Origin: Candidatus Aminicenantota bacterium
Lineage (GTDB): Bacteria > Acidobacteriota > Aminicenantia > Aminicenantales > Aminicenantaceae
Assembly (NCBI GenBank): GCA_011772495.1
Contig: WVZL01000046.1
Span: 1-64,000, forward strand
Direction of reading: 5' to 3'
DNA length: 64,000 nucleotides
The number at the start of each line of letters is the position of its first letter. Within the stretch, counting starts at the first letter, position 1. The notes below the pieces were generated by a model. That model saw only the letters and a list, made by a program, of their open reading frames with translations. It ran no database searches and was not told where the DNA came from. The position numbers and the translations under genes are program-made. Below are positions 9,701 through 18,525 of the stretch, piece after piece.

Positions 9701-11029
9701 AAAATTTTCAGGCAGACTCACGCGGGGAAAGATTCCCTGAAGATGGTCGGAAATATCGCTAGCTGTGAGAGGAGTAAGGTTTATCTTAGAGATGTTTAAT
9801 TCTTTCGTGTAGGCTTCGAAAAATTGAACTAAAGGCACTATTTCCTTTTTCTCCTGCAACTGCTCGATCGGGTTAGAAGTTGCGCAGACGAACAGGGGCA
9901 ACCCCTCGTACAGCATCAGTCGCCGCAGCAGAAGCAGCGATGCTTCGTCGGCGAACTGAAGGTCATCGATAAATATCATGAACGGCTGGAATTCTAATAT
10001 CTTGGGAACGAAATGGAGCACAGTGTTGAAGATGCCCTCACGCTGAGCCTTTTCATCCTCCTCACCAGAGGCCTCTTCTGATTCCTTCAACTGGGGGAGA
10101 ATACGGGAAAGGTAGGCTATCTCCGCTGGCTTAAGGCTTTCAATGACCTCTATTCCTTTTTCTTCCCGTTGATTCAAGAGGTCAACAATGATATCGGTAA
10201 TCAAATAATAGGGGTAGAACAACTCTTGAGGCTTTCCTTTGACCTTGACAGGCAAGGTTTTCTCATCCGATGCCAATTGGAGGCGAATTGTGTCCAGGAA
10301 GGTACTTTTTCCCATGCCTCCTTCTCCCTCAACGATCAGAAACTGGCTATGGCCTTTCTCGAAGACTTTATAGGATTGGGCCACCTGAGAGAGCTGGAGG
10401 CCGCGACCGGCTGTCTTTTCCCCCTCTAGCTGGTGAAGGGCTGTTTTGGCAAACACGTCCTCAGGGGCAATCTCTCCTGCGTTGGCCAGGCGGTTGCGCC
10501 CGACCTTCTTGGCATAGTAGAGAGCCGTGTCAGCCTTATGAATCAGGCTTTTCCCGGACAGAGCATCTTCAGGTGCCGAAGCGATCCCCATGCTGAGAGT
10601 GATATTAATACCCTCCGCGACTTCATCCAGAGTCACAGGAGTTTCACGAATACGCTGAATGATGTTCTCACCCAGTTTCAAAGCAGCTCGTTTATCCCTT
10701 TCTAGCATGAGAATCATGAACTCATCGCCTGAATAACGAATGGTCATGCCCTCCTCTCCTACGAGGTCCTTGAGTATTCCAGCTATGCGCATCAAGACCT
10801 GATCCCCGGCAGGATGCCCATACGTGTCATTGACCTGCTTGAAATGGTCAAGATCCATCATAATCAAGGAGAGAGGATGTTCTTCCAGAGAATCCCAGGA
10901 AATCTTGTGCTGGAAATAATTGAGCAGAAAACGGCGATTATAGATACCGGTTAGCTCATCTTCGAAGACAAGTCTGGAGGGATCTTTACCGGTATGCTTT
11001 AGGAAGTGAAAGAATTCTTCATATTTCAT
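6737..11029 (-). CDS. GGDEF diguanylate cyclase / AAA ATPase / HEAT-repeat signalling protein
   Basis: This is a 1430-residue soluble multidomain protein. Residues 1-180 form a GGDEF domain (FEDELTGIYNRR opening, signature SGDEF at 100-104) that makes c-di-GMP. I see no RxxD inhibitory site just before the signature. Residues 195-620 form a large ATPase of the AAA_16/MalT type, with P-loop GEGGMGKST (235-243) and Walker B FMIFIDDLQFAD (about 350-361). A charged linker follows. Then comes an internally duplicated domain of about 105 residues (about 685-790 and 850-955), both copies containing IxLYPxxSEA and a LxVNGxxID turn. The C-terminus (about 1160-1425) is HEAT-like repeats. The GGGGAAA ribosome site precedes the ATG. 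The HEAT part may sense a partner and the ATPase may gate cyclase output, which is inference. Confidence 0.88.
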   Translation of the reverse strand: MKYEEFFHFLKHTGKDPSRLVFEDELTGIYNRRFLLNYFQHKISWDSLEEHPLSLIMMDLDHFKQVNDTYGHPAGDQVLMRIAGILKDLVGEEGMTIRYSGDEFMILMLERDKRAALKLGENIIQRIRETPVTLDEVAEGINITLSMGIASAPEDALSGKSLIHKADTALYYAKKVGRNRLANAGEIAPEDVFAKTALHQLEGEKTAGRGLQLSQVAQSYKVFEKGHSQFLIVEGEGGMGKSTFLDTIRLQLASDEKTLPVKVKGKPQELFYPYYLITDIIVDLLNQREEKGIEVIESLKPAEIAYLSRILPQLKESEEASGEEDEKAQREGIFNTVLHFVPKILEFQPFMIFIDDLQFADEASLLLLRRLMLYEGLPLFVCATSNPIEQLQEKKEIVPLVQFFEAYTKELNISKINLTPLTASDISDHLQGIFPRVSLPENFEKDLVQITQGNPLFLSEILHKLALDQKIPLKDQQWAIEPLEEGYLPESLDDLISHKVNGLDEESRKLLYRAASFGEDVSLSLLTGSSEEMEAKILEFVDQAIALGLLLSDFKANDETIRFLGKRILEKVYEAIQPERKQELHERIGNYQETLYQQRLIPFAANLAYHFKRSTNQEKAAHYEKDLEEYARKIFNPAEANKYTGERRKAERRRQKPSELAPPGEPLDAESLEKIPSFIRYLLATVRHIKLYPMGSEAVVGSINQLKEVIDSILDSNENLSIFQINQVLMVNGQKIDVNRYKWLAEDLVKFMVGVELKGIIFHAGLGERELEVLVEGFSRPKEKFMEKNFWQSFSDEHKLEHIELKQVQYTLMVEEGAVAEGRAEAEGAESTPAPTVSYEKIAREQKLDPEDMTQVRKIIRALLSAAKNIRLYPVDSEAITSYVDQFMGALSAIFKKQPVLTLANISNSLVVNGVSIDTSKMGMAAHNFLKFLASIQLSSLTFLENLSADELKVFIGALGNLPSSGMDSKYWDQFAKDQNLAAILFNKILYEPRVSASRVASEPEPVPEVSTGEFWIGQMSEPVSEELLEPFFKEMPGRLDDLLGKGDEDQVKQIFQYLFQGFQNRPSQVREQIIDSCRRLLESMTLAFQHLLTKVLAGPLLVAFSEERDPSMLREIAFLLHLMSAYLIQFAEYRTASKVLQNLHDRQQKLSDSKDAFSQRLAKILDRNLESKTQKLLVNDLKSTETSRQQGAAQLLGSLGRMTLPLLVDIIKREDDLRTREIAASLLKELGPEAGDLLKRELAMESTAEERLRILEVIDTVTQDLRTELMFAFSDETPEVRQAAFLLSERLNSQEVVELLLEYVRAKDTSMAVAAIQSLGRIKSLAAVDELASLLNSTNNKKMLLVCCQALGQIGSPAGVESLTRILTKKGSVFRRARRNAQVRAAAAFALGQISHPQATEVLADFVDDRNPQIREVARKVANLGSPPH

Positions 11030-11562
11030 TTTCCCCGCATATGGATCAAGTCCATGACCATCAATAGATTACCACATAACTTAAGTAATATCAATCACTT
11101 CATCCCCGAGGCTGACCTGAACCGAGTTCAAACCACTGATACACTAGACCAAATTGTTCGGCCCTAATCAGCTTGACAGAATGAACGCTGCAGATCTGAA
11201 GATATTGACCCGGGTTTTCGTAACTATATGATTTTTCAGCTAGATAAGAGATTTTAGGCCTGTATCGATGAAGATTTGAGCCTTTGAAAACGTGTCGGCC
11301 TGAACATCACCAGTCTCGGGTAAATTAGCCTGAAATGGTGGGGAGAAATCATCTTTTCAGGTGAGAAAAAAAGGCAAAAAATCATTCCAAAAATCATCCC
11401 TTAAGGTTATTTACTAAACTACTGATTTTTCTTAGTTTTATGGTAATTTGGTAGCTTCGGGGAATTATCTATCTATGGATAAACAAACAACAGACAGACC
11501 ATTATTATTATCGTTTGCTAAATTGATTTTACTTCCGTATTTCATAGCATAAGGAGGTTAAG
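11030..11562. other. 533-bp divergent intergenic region
   Basis: The region separates the minus-strand GGDEF gene and the plus-strand gene at 11563. It must hold both promoters, but I see no confident -35/-10 pair, no RNA gene and no copy of the interspersed repeats. It is AT-rich over the last 150 bp. An AAGGAGG ribosome site lies just before 11563. Confidence 0.5.
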
Positions 11563-13923
11563 ATGAGCAAGAAATACATATTTCGCTTCTCTTTTATCAT
11601 CCTCATGGCCATATTCTTATCCTTATCATCCTATCCCCAGGAGAAAAAAGAAGACAAGGGCGAGGTCAGCATTCCCTGGGACGAGTTCCGTAAGCTCCTG
11701 GAATTGGATATAGATGAGGTTGTCCTCTCCTGGGAGGAATTCCAGAAAATCCTGGCCCAGACAGGTAAAAAATACATTCCTCCCTTTCAACTGAAGGATG
11801 AGAAGGTCGTGCTCACCCGAGAACAATTCAAAAGGCTGCTTGACCAGATGAAGCCTCCTGTGATCACAGTTGTTCAACCTCCAGCGGATTACCTGATTAC
11901 CAAAGCTGCTTATCAGGGGAGAATCACCAGAAACAACGCTTTGCTTCAAGCTAACTTGAGCACTGAGATTTTCCCTAAGGAAAGAAGCCAGTACGTCAAG
12001 ATTCCCCTCTTTCCCATGAACATCGCCTTGAAGGATGTCTTCTTTGACAAAAGGCCTGGAGTTGTCATCCTTGAAAACAATAAACATACCCTTGCCACCA
12101 GCCAAGTCGGCCAGCACCAGATTACGGTGGATTTTTCGTTAAAAACCGACCTGGAAAAGGGTCCTCGAGCCCTGTCGTTTCCTATTCCTCGCACCCCTAT
12201 AACCAGTCTCGACCTTGACATTCCCTTCACGAAAATCGAAGTAGAAGTGACCAATGCCCAGCAAGTGGAAGTCACGGAAAGGGCCGGTCAGACCCATGTC
12301 TTCGCCCTGCTCTCGCCGTCTAATTTCATCGGCGTCAAGTGGCGAAGAAAGCTGCCTGAGGCAGTAAAGGGCCCGGCCAAGATCTATGCTGATACGCTCA
12401 GCCATATCTCTATCGAAGATGACGCCTTGAGAGTCAATACGGATGTATCCCTATCCGTTCTGCAGAACACGATCCCTTCCATAATCCTCAAGCTCCCTGA
12501 AGGATACAGCATACTTAACGTCCGAGGAAGCGGGCTCGGAGATTGGCTGGAAGTGAAGAGAAGAGAAACCAATTACCTGGAGATCCCTTTCGATTACCCC
12601 AAAAAAGGGAATTTCACCGTCGCCATCACGGCTGAAAAGCTTCTCCCCAACGCCAGTATGGCGGTAGATTTCACTGGGTTTGCCGTGGAAGAGGCTATCC
12701 GAGAGAAGGGATTCCTGGGGGTAGAGCTCAAGAGTGCTTCAGAAGCCACGCTTTCCAGCGCAGAGGGTCTGGACAGGCTTGATGTTTCTGAACTCCCCCC
12801 CGTCCTTATCAGCCGATCCCAAAAACCTCTGCTTTTCGGGTTTAAATACCTCCATCATCCCTATTCTTTAGTCCTGGACATAAAGAAACACGAAGAACTG
12901 CCGATCATCAGTACAGTGGTGGATTCAGCCAGCGGCGTTACCCTTTTCACTGAAGATGGAAAGCTTGTTCATCGTCTTGTTTACAAAGTCAGGAACACCT
13001 CCAAACAGTTCCTCGAACTCGAGCTTCCGGAAGAGGCTCAGGTCTGGGGATTGTTCGTGGCCGGAGAGCCGGCAAAACCAAGGATCAACCAGAACAAAAT
13101 CCTTATTCCACTCAACCGCTCCCGGCAGGGAGCCACAGGCTTGGTGGCCTTTGACGTGGAACTCATCTATTATTTGAAGGCTAAAAGGTTTGGCTGGTTG
13201 GGTCAAAGGGACAGCCTGTTCCCGGCTCCAGACGTCATCATCAGCCAGATGCTCTGGAGCGTATACCTCCCGGTGGGTTACACCTTCCCTCAATTTGGAG
13301 GTTCAGTCGAGAAAGAAAAAAAGGCCAGGGGAATTCGCCCTCTCTTGGTGACAAAAAGGAGAGCTTCGAGATCCCTTGAACCTGCAGCAGGAGCCCCCGA
13401 GAAAGACAAAGAAAGGCTCCGCCAGGAACTGGATGATATGAAGAAGCAGTTCAGTGCCAACCTGGCTATAGCCGAAGAGCAGTTGGCTGAACAGGTTGAG
13501 AATGAAGCTCAATTCTCCCAGCGCGTCCAGGATATCCAAGAAGGGAAGGTCCAGGCAGTCAGCGGCGTGCTTCCTATTCGAATAATCATTCCTACTACAG
13601 GTCAAGTGTTCCGCTTCGCCAAAACCCTAGTCAGTGAGGAACCCCTAACCCTGAGTTTCACTTATACTTCCAGGGGAATGATGACTCTGGTTGGCCTCCT
13701 GATCCTGGTCATTATCCTGATCCTTCTGTTTGTTTTCCGGTCGAAGATGAAAAAACCTATCGGTTTCCTTCCGGAAACGTTTCGAGTCAATTATTTCCAT
13801 CTTGCTCTCCTGATTCTGAGCCTCGTCATGCTGCTTTTCTCCAATATTCTGGCCCTTATCTGCTTCGTGGGATTCCTCTTAACGCTCCTGCCGAGCTTCA
13901 AGTCAAAACCTAAGAAAAAATAG
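11563..13923 (+). CDS. Large exported membrane protein of unknown function
   Basis: This is a 786-residue protein that I do not recognise. It has a signal peptide (FSFIILMAIFLSLSSYPQ). Residues 30-105 then hold three tandem copies of a short motif: SIPWDEFRKLLE, VLSWEEFQKILA and VLTREQFKRLLD. A long beta-rich extracytoplasmic region follows. Next is a predicted coiled coil (about 610-665, EKDKERLRQELDDMKKQ) and two C-terminal membrane segments (about 700-725 and 745-775), ending in a basic cytoplasmic tail. The ribosome site AAGGAGG supports the ATG. The gene stands alone, with a divergent neighbour upstream and a convergent one downstream. The architecture suggests an anchored periplasmic or surface assembly protein, but no function can be assigned. 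Confidence 0.8.
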   Translation: MSKKYIFRFSFIILMAIFLSLSSYPQEKKEDKGEVSIPWDEFRKLLELDIDEVVLSWEEFQKILAQTGKKYIPPFQLKDEKVVLTREQFKRLLDQMKPPVITVVQPPADYLITKAAYQGRITRNNALLQANLSTEIFPKERSQYVKIPLFPMNIALKDVFFDKRPGVVILENNKHTLATSQVGQHQITVDFSLKTDLEKGPRALSFPIPRTPITSLDLDIPFTKIEVEVTNAQQVEVTERAGQTHVFALLSPSNFIGVKWRRKLPEAVKGPAKIYADTLSHISIEDDALRVNTDVSLSVLQNTIPSIILKLPEGYSILNVRGSGLGDWLEVKRRETNYLEIPFDYPKKGNFTVAITAEKLLPNASMAVDFTGFAVEEAIREKGFLGVELKSASEATLSSAEGLDRLDVSELPPVLISRSQKPLLFGFKYLHHPYSLVLDIKKHEELPIISTVVDSASGVTLFTEDGKLVHRLVYKVRNTSKQFLELELPEEAQVWGLFVAGEPAKPRINQNKILIPLNRSRQGATGLVAFDVELIYYLKAKRFGWLGQRDSLFPAPDVIISQMLWSVYLPVGYTFPQFGGSVEKEKKARGIRPLLVTKRRASRSLEPAAGAPEKDKERLRQELDDMKKQFSANLAIAEEQLAEQVENEAQFSQRVQDIQEGKVQAVSGVLPIRIIIPTTGQVFRFAKTLVSEEPLTLSFTYTSRGMMTLVGLLILVIILILLFVFRSKMKKPIGFLPETFRVNYFHLALLILSLVMLLFSNILALICFVGFLLTLLPSFKSKPKKK

Positions 13924-14059
13924 GAATTCAAGAAATTCAGGGATAATTTTTACTTTTCGCTTTAGGCTGGTTTCGGCAGGAAAAAGAAGAGAGGCCTCTA
14001 AGAAGTTTTTCTCAGAGAGGGTTACAGACTTTGAGGACAAGAATAGAAAAGAAAAGACC

Positions 14060-15241
14060 CTAGAAATAATCAAAAGAGAAGGGAGTGATTCCCTTCTCAT
14101 CCCTGATTCTTCTGATATCAATCACCTTCGATTTTCCGCTTTCGAAATTTCCCCGTGCCTTCTCATCGTTAAACTCTTCGGTCCCCTTTCTGAGAGCATC
14201 TTCAAAATCTATTTTTCCGCTGCTCCACATGTAGGAAGTCTCGAGGAACTCGCATTGAGCTGAGTTTCTCCAAGTCTTCCAGCCAATAAACGCATGCTGG
14301 CGAGTCAAGACAATCAAAGGTTCGATTCCAATCGCTTCCAGGACAGAAGCCATCAAACAAACCCCCTCGATACAATTGGCACTCTGGGTCTCTATCACTT
14401 CCCTAGGAAATTTTATCTTCTGTCCCCCTCCGAAGCTGATCGGGCTCGATATATAAACAATACCCAGTTCCTGAAGAGCCCTGTAAACGGCTTTCACCTG
14501 TTCCCTTACGACTTCAACTCTATTCGTACCGTGCAGCATCTGGTAGCCTCCGATGGCCTGGTAAGGATGAAAATCAGCTGCACTTCTCAAAATTCCCTGG
14601 ATTTCATCAAAATTCGGAGTTACCCAAATGCCCAGATAGGGACTGAGGTCTATAGTCAAAGCTTTCTTTTCGTTTTTTAACTGAAAAATCGCTGTATTGA
14701 TCGAAGTTAGCTGAATACTAAAAGTATCCTCAAACAGAGTCATATCCCTGTCCCCTTCCTCTGTCTTGACCTTTACTTTAAGGGGAGTAGGAGTGAGTTC
14801 CCTGAGGTTGTCAAGGCTGGAATAGATTATTTCAGGAGTAATTCCCACGGTCTCAGAAGTCCCAGGAGCAACATAAAAAGTCTCGCTGGCCTCATAACTG
14901 TACTCTGGGAGCTCGGCTTCAAGGGACAACGTCCTGAAATCATCACCCGTGTTTTCTACCAAAATGGTAAAGATGTTCTGGTTCCAGGGATCTACCTCAA
15001 AAATCTCCTCATAGTATTTCAAGTATTGAGTATAGATGATTTTCGGATAGTAATAAGAAACCACCCGTATATCGCGAGAGATACCTTGAGATTCTTCAAC
15101 CAGGGTGGCCTCCGAAGCTCCCGGCTCGACAAGGCCTTCAGTTTCATCTTGGTCTTTAAGGTAATTCTGGTAAATAAACAGGAACAGGAAAAAACTCAGG
15201 ATAAACGTAATGACTGCGGTGAGCACATATTTCTTGACCAT
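14060..15241 (-). CDS. Transglutaminase-like domain protein, membrane-anchored
   Basis: This is a 393-residue protein with an N-terminal membrane anchor (VLTAVITFILSFFLFLFIYQ) and an extracytoplasmic body. Residues 60-200 look like a beta-sandwich. The C-terminal part carries a transglutaminase-like catalytic core: the cysteine segment SANCIEGVCLMAS (about 285-297) and the histidine segment RQHAFIGW (about 313-320), followed by LETSYMW where the family's acidic residue usually lies. Bacterial members are often cysteine peptidases or cross-linking enzymes of the envelope. It is transcribed convergently to 11563-13923. Divergent from the glycosyltransferase upstream. The substrate is unknown. 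Confidence 0.75.
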   Translation of the reverse strand: MVKKYVLTAVITFILSFFLFLFIYQNYLKDQDETEGLVEPGASEATLVEESQGISRDIRVVSYYYPKIIYTQYLKYYEEIFEVDPWNQNIFTILVENTGDDFRTLSLEAELPEYSYEASETFYVAPGTSETVGITPEIIYSSLDNLRELTPTPLKVKVKTEEGDRDMTLFEDTFSIQLTSINTAIFQLKNEKKALTIDLSPYLGIWVTPNFDEIQGILRSAADFHPYQAIGGYQMLHGTNRVEVVREQVKAVYRALQELGIVYISSPISFGGGQKIKFPREVIETQSANCIEGVCLMASVLEAIGIEPLIVLTRQHAFIGWKTWRNSAQCEFLETSYMWSSGKIDFEDALRKGTEEFNDEKARGNFESGKSKVIDIRRIRDEKGITPFSFDYF

Positions 15242-15416
15242 TTTCTTATAATGATTTCTTTAAAATAATATATCTAGAAGGACCGAAAAACAAGGGGGCT
15301 CGAGTTGATTTAGCAAAAAATGCTTAATTTTAACAAATATTATTTTACATTTGCTTTTAAATTTAATATTTTATTTAGACAGGAAAAAAAGTAATAAATA
15401 TTTTAGTGGCGCTCTA

Positions 15417-16799
15417 ATGTGGGAAAAAACGCTTTCAGACACTAGTTTAACGATCAGAGAAAAAAAACAGGTCCCTAACCTTTCTATAAAAAAAAGAGTA
15501 GATCCTTTTCTGATCTTTTTGATTACCATCACCAGTGTTATTGTGCTGACCTTGTCTCTCAAGTTTCGAATCTTTAATCTGTGGTCAGATTTTCTGCGCA
15601 GCACTCCCTTCTTGCGCACCGCTACCTATTTTCTGTTAATTTCTGCTGCTGTGGTGATAGGTGGATTGATCTTCCGGACATTTTTCTGGCTCCTTTATAA
15701 ACCTATGACGATCAAACCTGGAGAAAAATTCAAGTGGCCTTTTGTATCTATCATCATGCCCGCTTTAAACGAAGAGGAACTCATCCAGTGCTCGATCGAT
15801 TCTATCTTTGACATCGATTACCCACCAGATAAGTTTGAAGTCATCTGCATCAATGATGGCTCGACGGATTCCACCATTTCCAACATGCTTAAAGCCAAGG
15901 AAAAACATGGCAACAGGCTTACGGTCATCAACTTCTCGAAAAATCAAGGGAAGAGAAAGGCCATCTTTGCTGGTCTAAAGAAATCCAAGGCGGAGATTAT
16001 CGTTACTGTGGACACTGACAGTCGAGTGGAGAAAGCCGCCATTAAAAATCTTATCGTGCCTCTAATTAATGACAAGAATACAGGTGCCGTGGCCGGTAGG
16101 GTCGAGGTTCTGAATGAAAAGGAAAATTTCCTTACCAGGATGCTTTCTATCCGGTATTCCCTCTCCTTTAACTTTGGCCGGGCCTACCAAAGCGTTTATG
16201 GTGCTGTCTTCTGCTGTCCCGGGGCTCTTGCCGCTTACCGGAAGGACGTTTTGAATCGATTCATCGGTGAATGGGTCAATCAGAGCTTTTTGAATACTCC
16301 CTGTACATACGGAGAAGACAGAGCCCTAACAACTCAGATTCTTAAGCTAGGATACATGACAAGATTTCAATCGAATGCGATTGTCCACACCAAAGTCCCT
16401 TCTTCATTCAGCCAAATGAGCAGAATGTATCTTCGCTGGACCCGAAGTTATGTCCGAGAATCGATTCTATTTGCAGAATTCATGTTTTCAAACTACAGGT
16501 CAAAACATCGCTTTCTACCCATCTATGATTTCTTCTTTTTAAATTTCCTTCATCCCTTCCACATCTTCTCCCTTGGCCTTATCACCTATTCTTTTCTCGT
16601 TCACCCTTTCTTTATCATCCGGCATCTGTCTTTCTTAGTTCTTTTTTCCTTCATTCTATCGCTTTATTATCTTCGAACAAACAGAAGTGCAACTTTTCTC
16701 TACGGTATTCCGTACGGCATCATCACGGCCTTTTGTCTCTGGTGGATTGTTCCTTATGCTGCCCTGACCATGAAAAATCAATCTTGGATGACTCGTTAG
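15417..16799 (+). CDS. Membrane glycosyltransferase family 2 (processive polysaccharide synthase type)
   Basis: This is an integral-membrane GT2. About two N-terminal membrane segments precede a GT-A domain with IIMPALNEEE, CINDGSTDSTI, the metal-binding TVDTDSR, the acceptor-side GED in YGEDRALT, and a YLRWTRS motif equivalent to the QxxRW of processive synthases. Three to four C-terminal membrane helices follow. This layout is shared with hyaluronan, cellulose and poly-N-acetylglucosamine synthases, which couple polymerisation to export. The frame also opens at a TTG at 15351. Neither start has a convincing ribosome site, and I prefer the ATG. No other polysaccharide genes are adjacent, so the product is unknown. 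Confidence 0.82.
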   Translation: MWEKTLSDTSLTIREKKQVPNLSIKKRVDPFLIFLITITSVIVLTLSLKFRIFNLWSDFLRSTPFLRTATYFLLISAAVVIGGLIFRTFFWLLYKPMTIKPGEKFKWPFVSIIMPALNEEELIQCSIDSIFDIDYPPDKFEVICINDGSTDSTISNMLKAKEKHGNRLTVINFSKNQGKRKAIFAGLKKSKAEIIVTVDTDSRVEKAAIKNLIVPLINDKNTGAVAGRVEVLNEKENFLTRMLSIRYSLSFNFGRAYQSVYGAVFCCPGALAAYRKDVLNRFIGEWVNQSFLNTPCTYGEDRALTTQILKLGYMTRFQSNAIVHTKVPSSFSQMSRMYLRWTRSYVRESILFAEFMFSNYRSKHRFLPIYDFFFLNFLHPFHIFSLGLITYSFLVHPFFIIRHLSFLVLFSFILSLYYLRTNRSATFLYGIPYGIITAFCLWWIVPYAALTMKNQSWMTR

Positions 16800-16906
16800 A
16801 AAACCAGACTCACAGCTGCTCCTAAAATCAACCCCGTGAAAAAAAATGATTTGCCACCTTGCGGCTTCATCGAGCCTTTCCCATCCTTCTAATATTCAGC
16901 CAGAAG

Positions 16907-18154
16907 CTATTCCAAGCTTTCGAGGAAAGGGTATTTTTTAAAATCGATAATCCTCGTCATTCTGTAGATGGCGGCTCTTTTGTCATCCTCTATTCTTATC
17001 TCTGGATTGAAGAATTCCCATACAATCTCTCCTCCAAATGTCGCTTCAAAGACATAACCTTTGTCGCTATCGGTTATGAGTGTATTCCCGTTGGGCAATC
17101 TTTGACTCGAGCCTCTTGATACAGAGTAAAACTGCTGAGGAGGATCAGACTGGTATTCCCAGACAATTTTCTTTCTGGAAGGGTCGAGCTCCACCACGCG
17201 AGAATATCTCCTCTCAACCCCGTTATCGAAAATCAGAATATGACCGTTTTCTAAGAATGTAGGGTGGTGAGGTTGGCTTAAATTTCCGGGTCCCCACTTC
17301 CATACTAATTTCTGGTTCTCGAGATCAATGATTCCCACTAGGTCTAGCTTTAGAGCACAAACCAAGAGATTGCCTTTTCGGCCAATCTTATCGATATTTC
17401 TGTCTAAGATTTCCACTGTGTTTATATGGATGACATTCTGAGGTTCTCTGCTGGTGAACTGGAAATCATTATTCTCTCTTCTTCTTTCAAGCTCCTTAAG
17501 GTTTCGAGAGTCATTCATCCAGCGGCGTATCTCAACGAACTTTCCAGGACGAATCTCTTCCTTGAAGATATCAAAAAGAGAGACCTTTTTCTTGATTTCT
17601 CCTTCAGACGAGAGGACAACGACATATTCATTCAGGATCGGGATTGAGTAACCTGAGACAGAAAAAGATTCCTCTTCCCTGACGAGGGTATAGATGTCTC
17701 CATTTTCTGCTACTGCGACATCATGATGGAGGCGCAGGTGTTGGTACCATCTGATATTGGAATTCCAATCCAGCCTCACCAGCATTCTGTCTTTCACGAT
17801 AGCTAAAAGGTCTCCTTTTTCACAAAGCTCGACATGCTGCCAGGAATCATCTTCGTTAATCTTTGCTTCCCACGTATGCAAGATCCTCCCCTGCATGTCC
17901 ATAAGATAAGCCCTCGAGAGGTTTCTTGAATTGAAGAGGTTTATCCCACTGTAAGCCCTTCTGTGGTCATAGCGGATTACACCTGACTTTTGTATATCCT
18001 TCCCAGCCGGCACCCAAGTCAGATAGGGTAGAGCCTTCAAGTTTTCCATCGAATCAGACTGATGGGATTTCTCATTGTTTCCAGTGAGGAAGACAATAAG
18101 AAAAATAGATGCTAGGAGGGCGATGATGAAGGAGAAGACTATGACTTTTTTCAT
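16907..18154 (-). CDS. Arylsulfotransferase (ASST)-like protein, membrane-anchored
   Basis: This is a 415-residue protein with an N-terminal signal anchor (VIVFSFIIALLASIFLIVFL). The body is a beta-propeller with repeating W/G blades. It has features usual for the ASST-type family: GRILHTWEAKI, the histidine segment LRLHHDVAVAENGDIYTL, a second PHHPTFLENGHILIFDNG, and the closing LPNGNTLITDSDKGYVFE. Known ASSTs move sulfuryl groups between phenols in the periplasm. Many distant homologues are uncharacterised, so the activity is only a family-level call. No sulfatase or DsbA/DsbB-like partner is adjacent. Confidence 0.72.
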   Translation of the reverse strand: MKKVIVFSFIIALLASIFLIVFLTGNNEKSHQSDSMENLKALPYLTWVPAGKDIQKSGVIRYDHRRAYSGINLFNSRNLSRAYLMDMQGRILHTWEAKINEDDSWQHVELCEKGDLLAIVKDRMLVRLDWNSNIRWYQHLRLHHDVAVAENGDIYTLVREEESFSVSGYSIPILNEYVVVLSSEGEIKKKVSLFDIFKEEIRPGKFVEIRRWMNDSRNLKELERRRENNDFQFTSREPQNVIHINTVEILDRNIDKIGRKGNLLVCALKLDLVGIIDLENQKLVWKWGPGNLSQPHHPTFLENGHILIFDNGVERRYSRVVELDPSRKKIVWEYQSDPPQQFYSVSRGSSQRLPNGNTLITDSDKGYVFEATFGGEIVWEFFNPEIRIEDDKRAAIYRMTRIIDFKKYPFLESLE

Positions 18155-18228
18155 CCATCCAGTCCCCTTATCATACCTGAATTTCAGAGATCATATCTAT
18201 CGGAAATTTAAGGTGAAATAAAATAGAG

Positions 18229-18303
18229 ATGGTTCAATTTTTTAAATAGAAAACATACAAGCGTGAGACGATAAGAAAGACAAAAAAATAGAATCGTCCT
18301 CTA
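18229..18303. repeat. Inverted-repeat element, GGGGACGGTTCTATTTTTTC family, degenerate copy 2
   Basis: The left arm is ATGGTTCAATTTTTT (from 18229) and the right arm is AAAAAAATAGAATCGTCC (from 18282). Both carry changes from the consensus. At about 75 bp it is the same size class as the copies at 23202 and 57651. It lies upstream of the ASST-like gene. Confidence 0.5.
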
Positions 18304-18387
18304 TCTTAAAACAATGACAGTTAAATTTTGAAAGAGAAGAAAAAAAACCTATAATTAGGCTTGAGTCGATAAGAAAAGACCCCAGAG

Positions 18388-18525
18388 ATGAGAAAAATCA
18401 AACTCTCCTACCTCATCACCATTATATCCCTCACGGTCATCTTTTCTGGCTGTTCACCTTCAGAAAAAAAGGATTTGAATGACCTGCCCCCAATCATTGT
18501 ACCACCCCCAGAGTTAGATTCCTAG
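18388..18525 (+). CDS. Small putative lipoprotein (45 residues), possibly a gene remnant
   Basis: ATG at 18388 opens 45 codons. The first 20 residues are a basic start, a hydrophobic run and a lipobox-like LTVIFSGC, after which only about 25 residues remain, ending in a proline-rich tail (PPIIVPPPELDS). Its last 32 bases overlap the 3' end of the truncated methyltransferase on the other strand. A true lipoprotein this short is possible. I think it more likely that it is the 5' fragment of a longer lipoprotein gene, cut at the same junction that truncates the methyltransferase. There is no strong ribosome site. Confidence 0.4.
   Translation: MRKIKLSYLITIISLTVIFSGCSPSEKKDLNDLPPIIVPPPELDS

Noticed and set aside
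18388-18525. The small lipoprotein as a toxin-antitoxin component
   Set aside because: There is no partner gene, and the sequence ends abruptly at the junction with the truncated methyltransferase.
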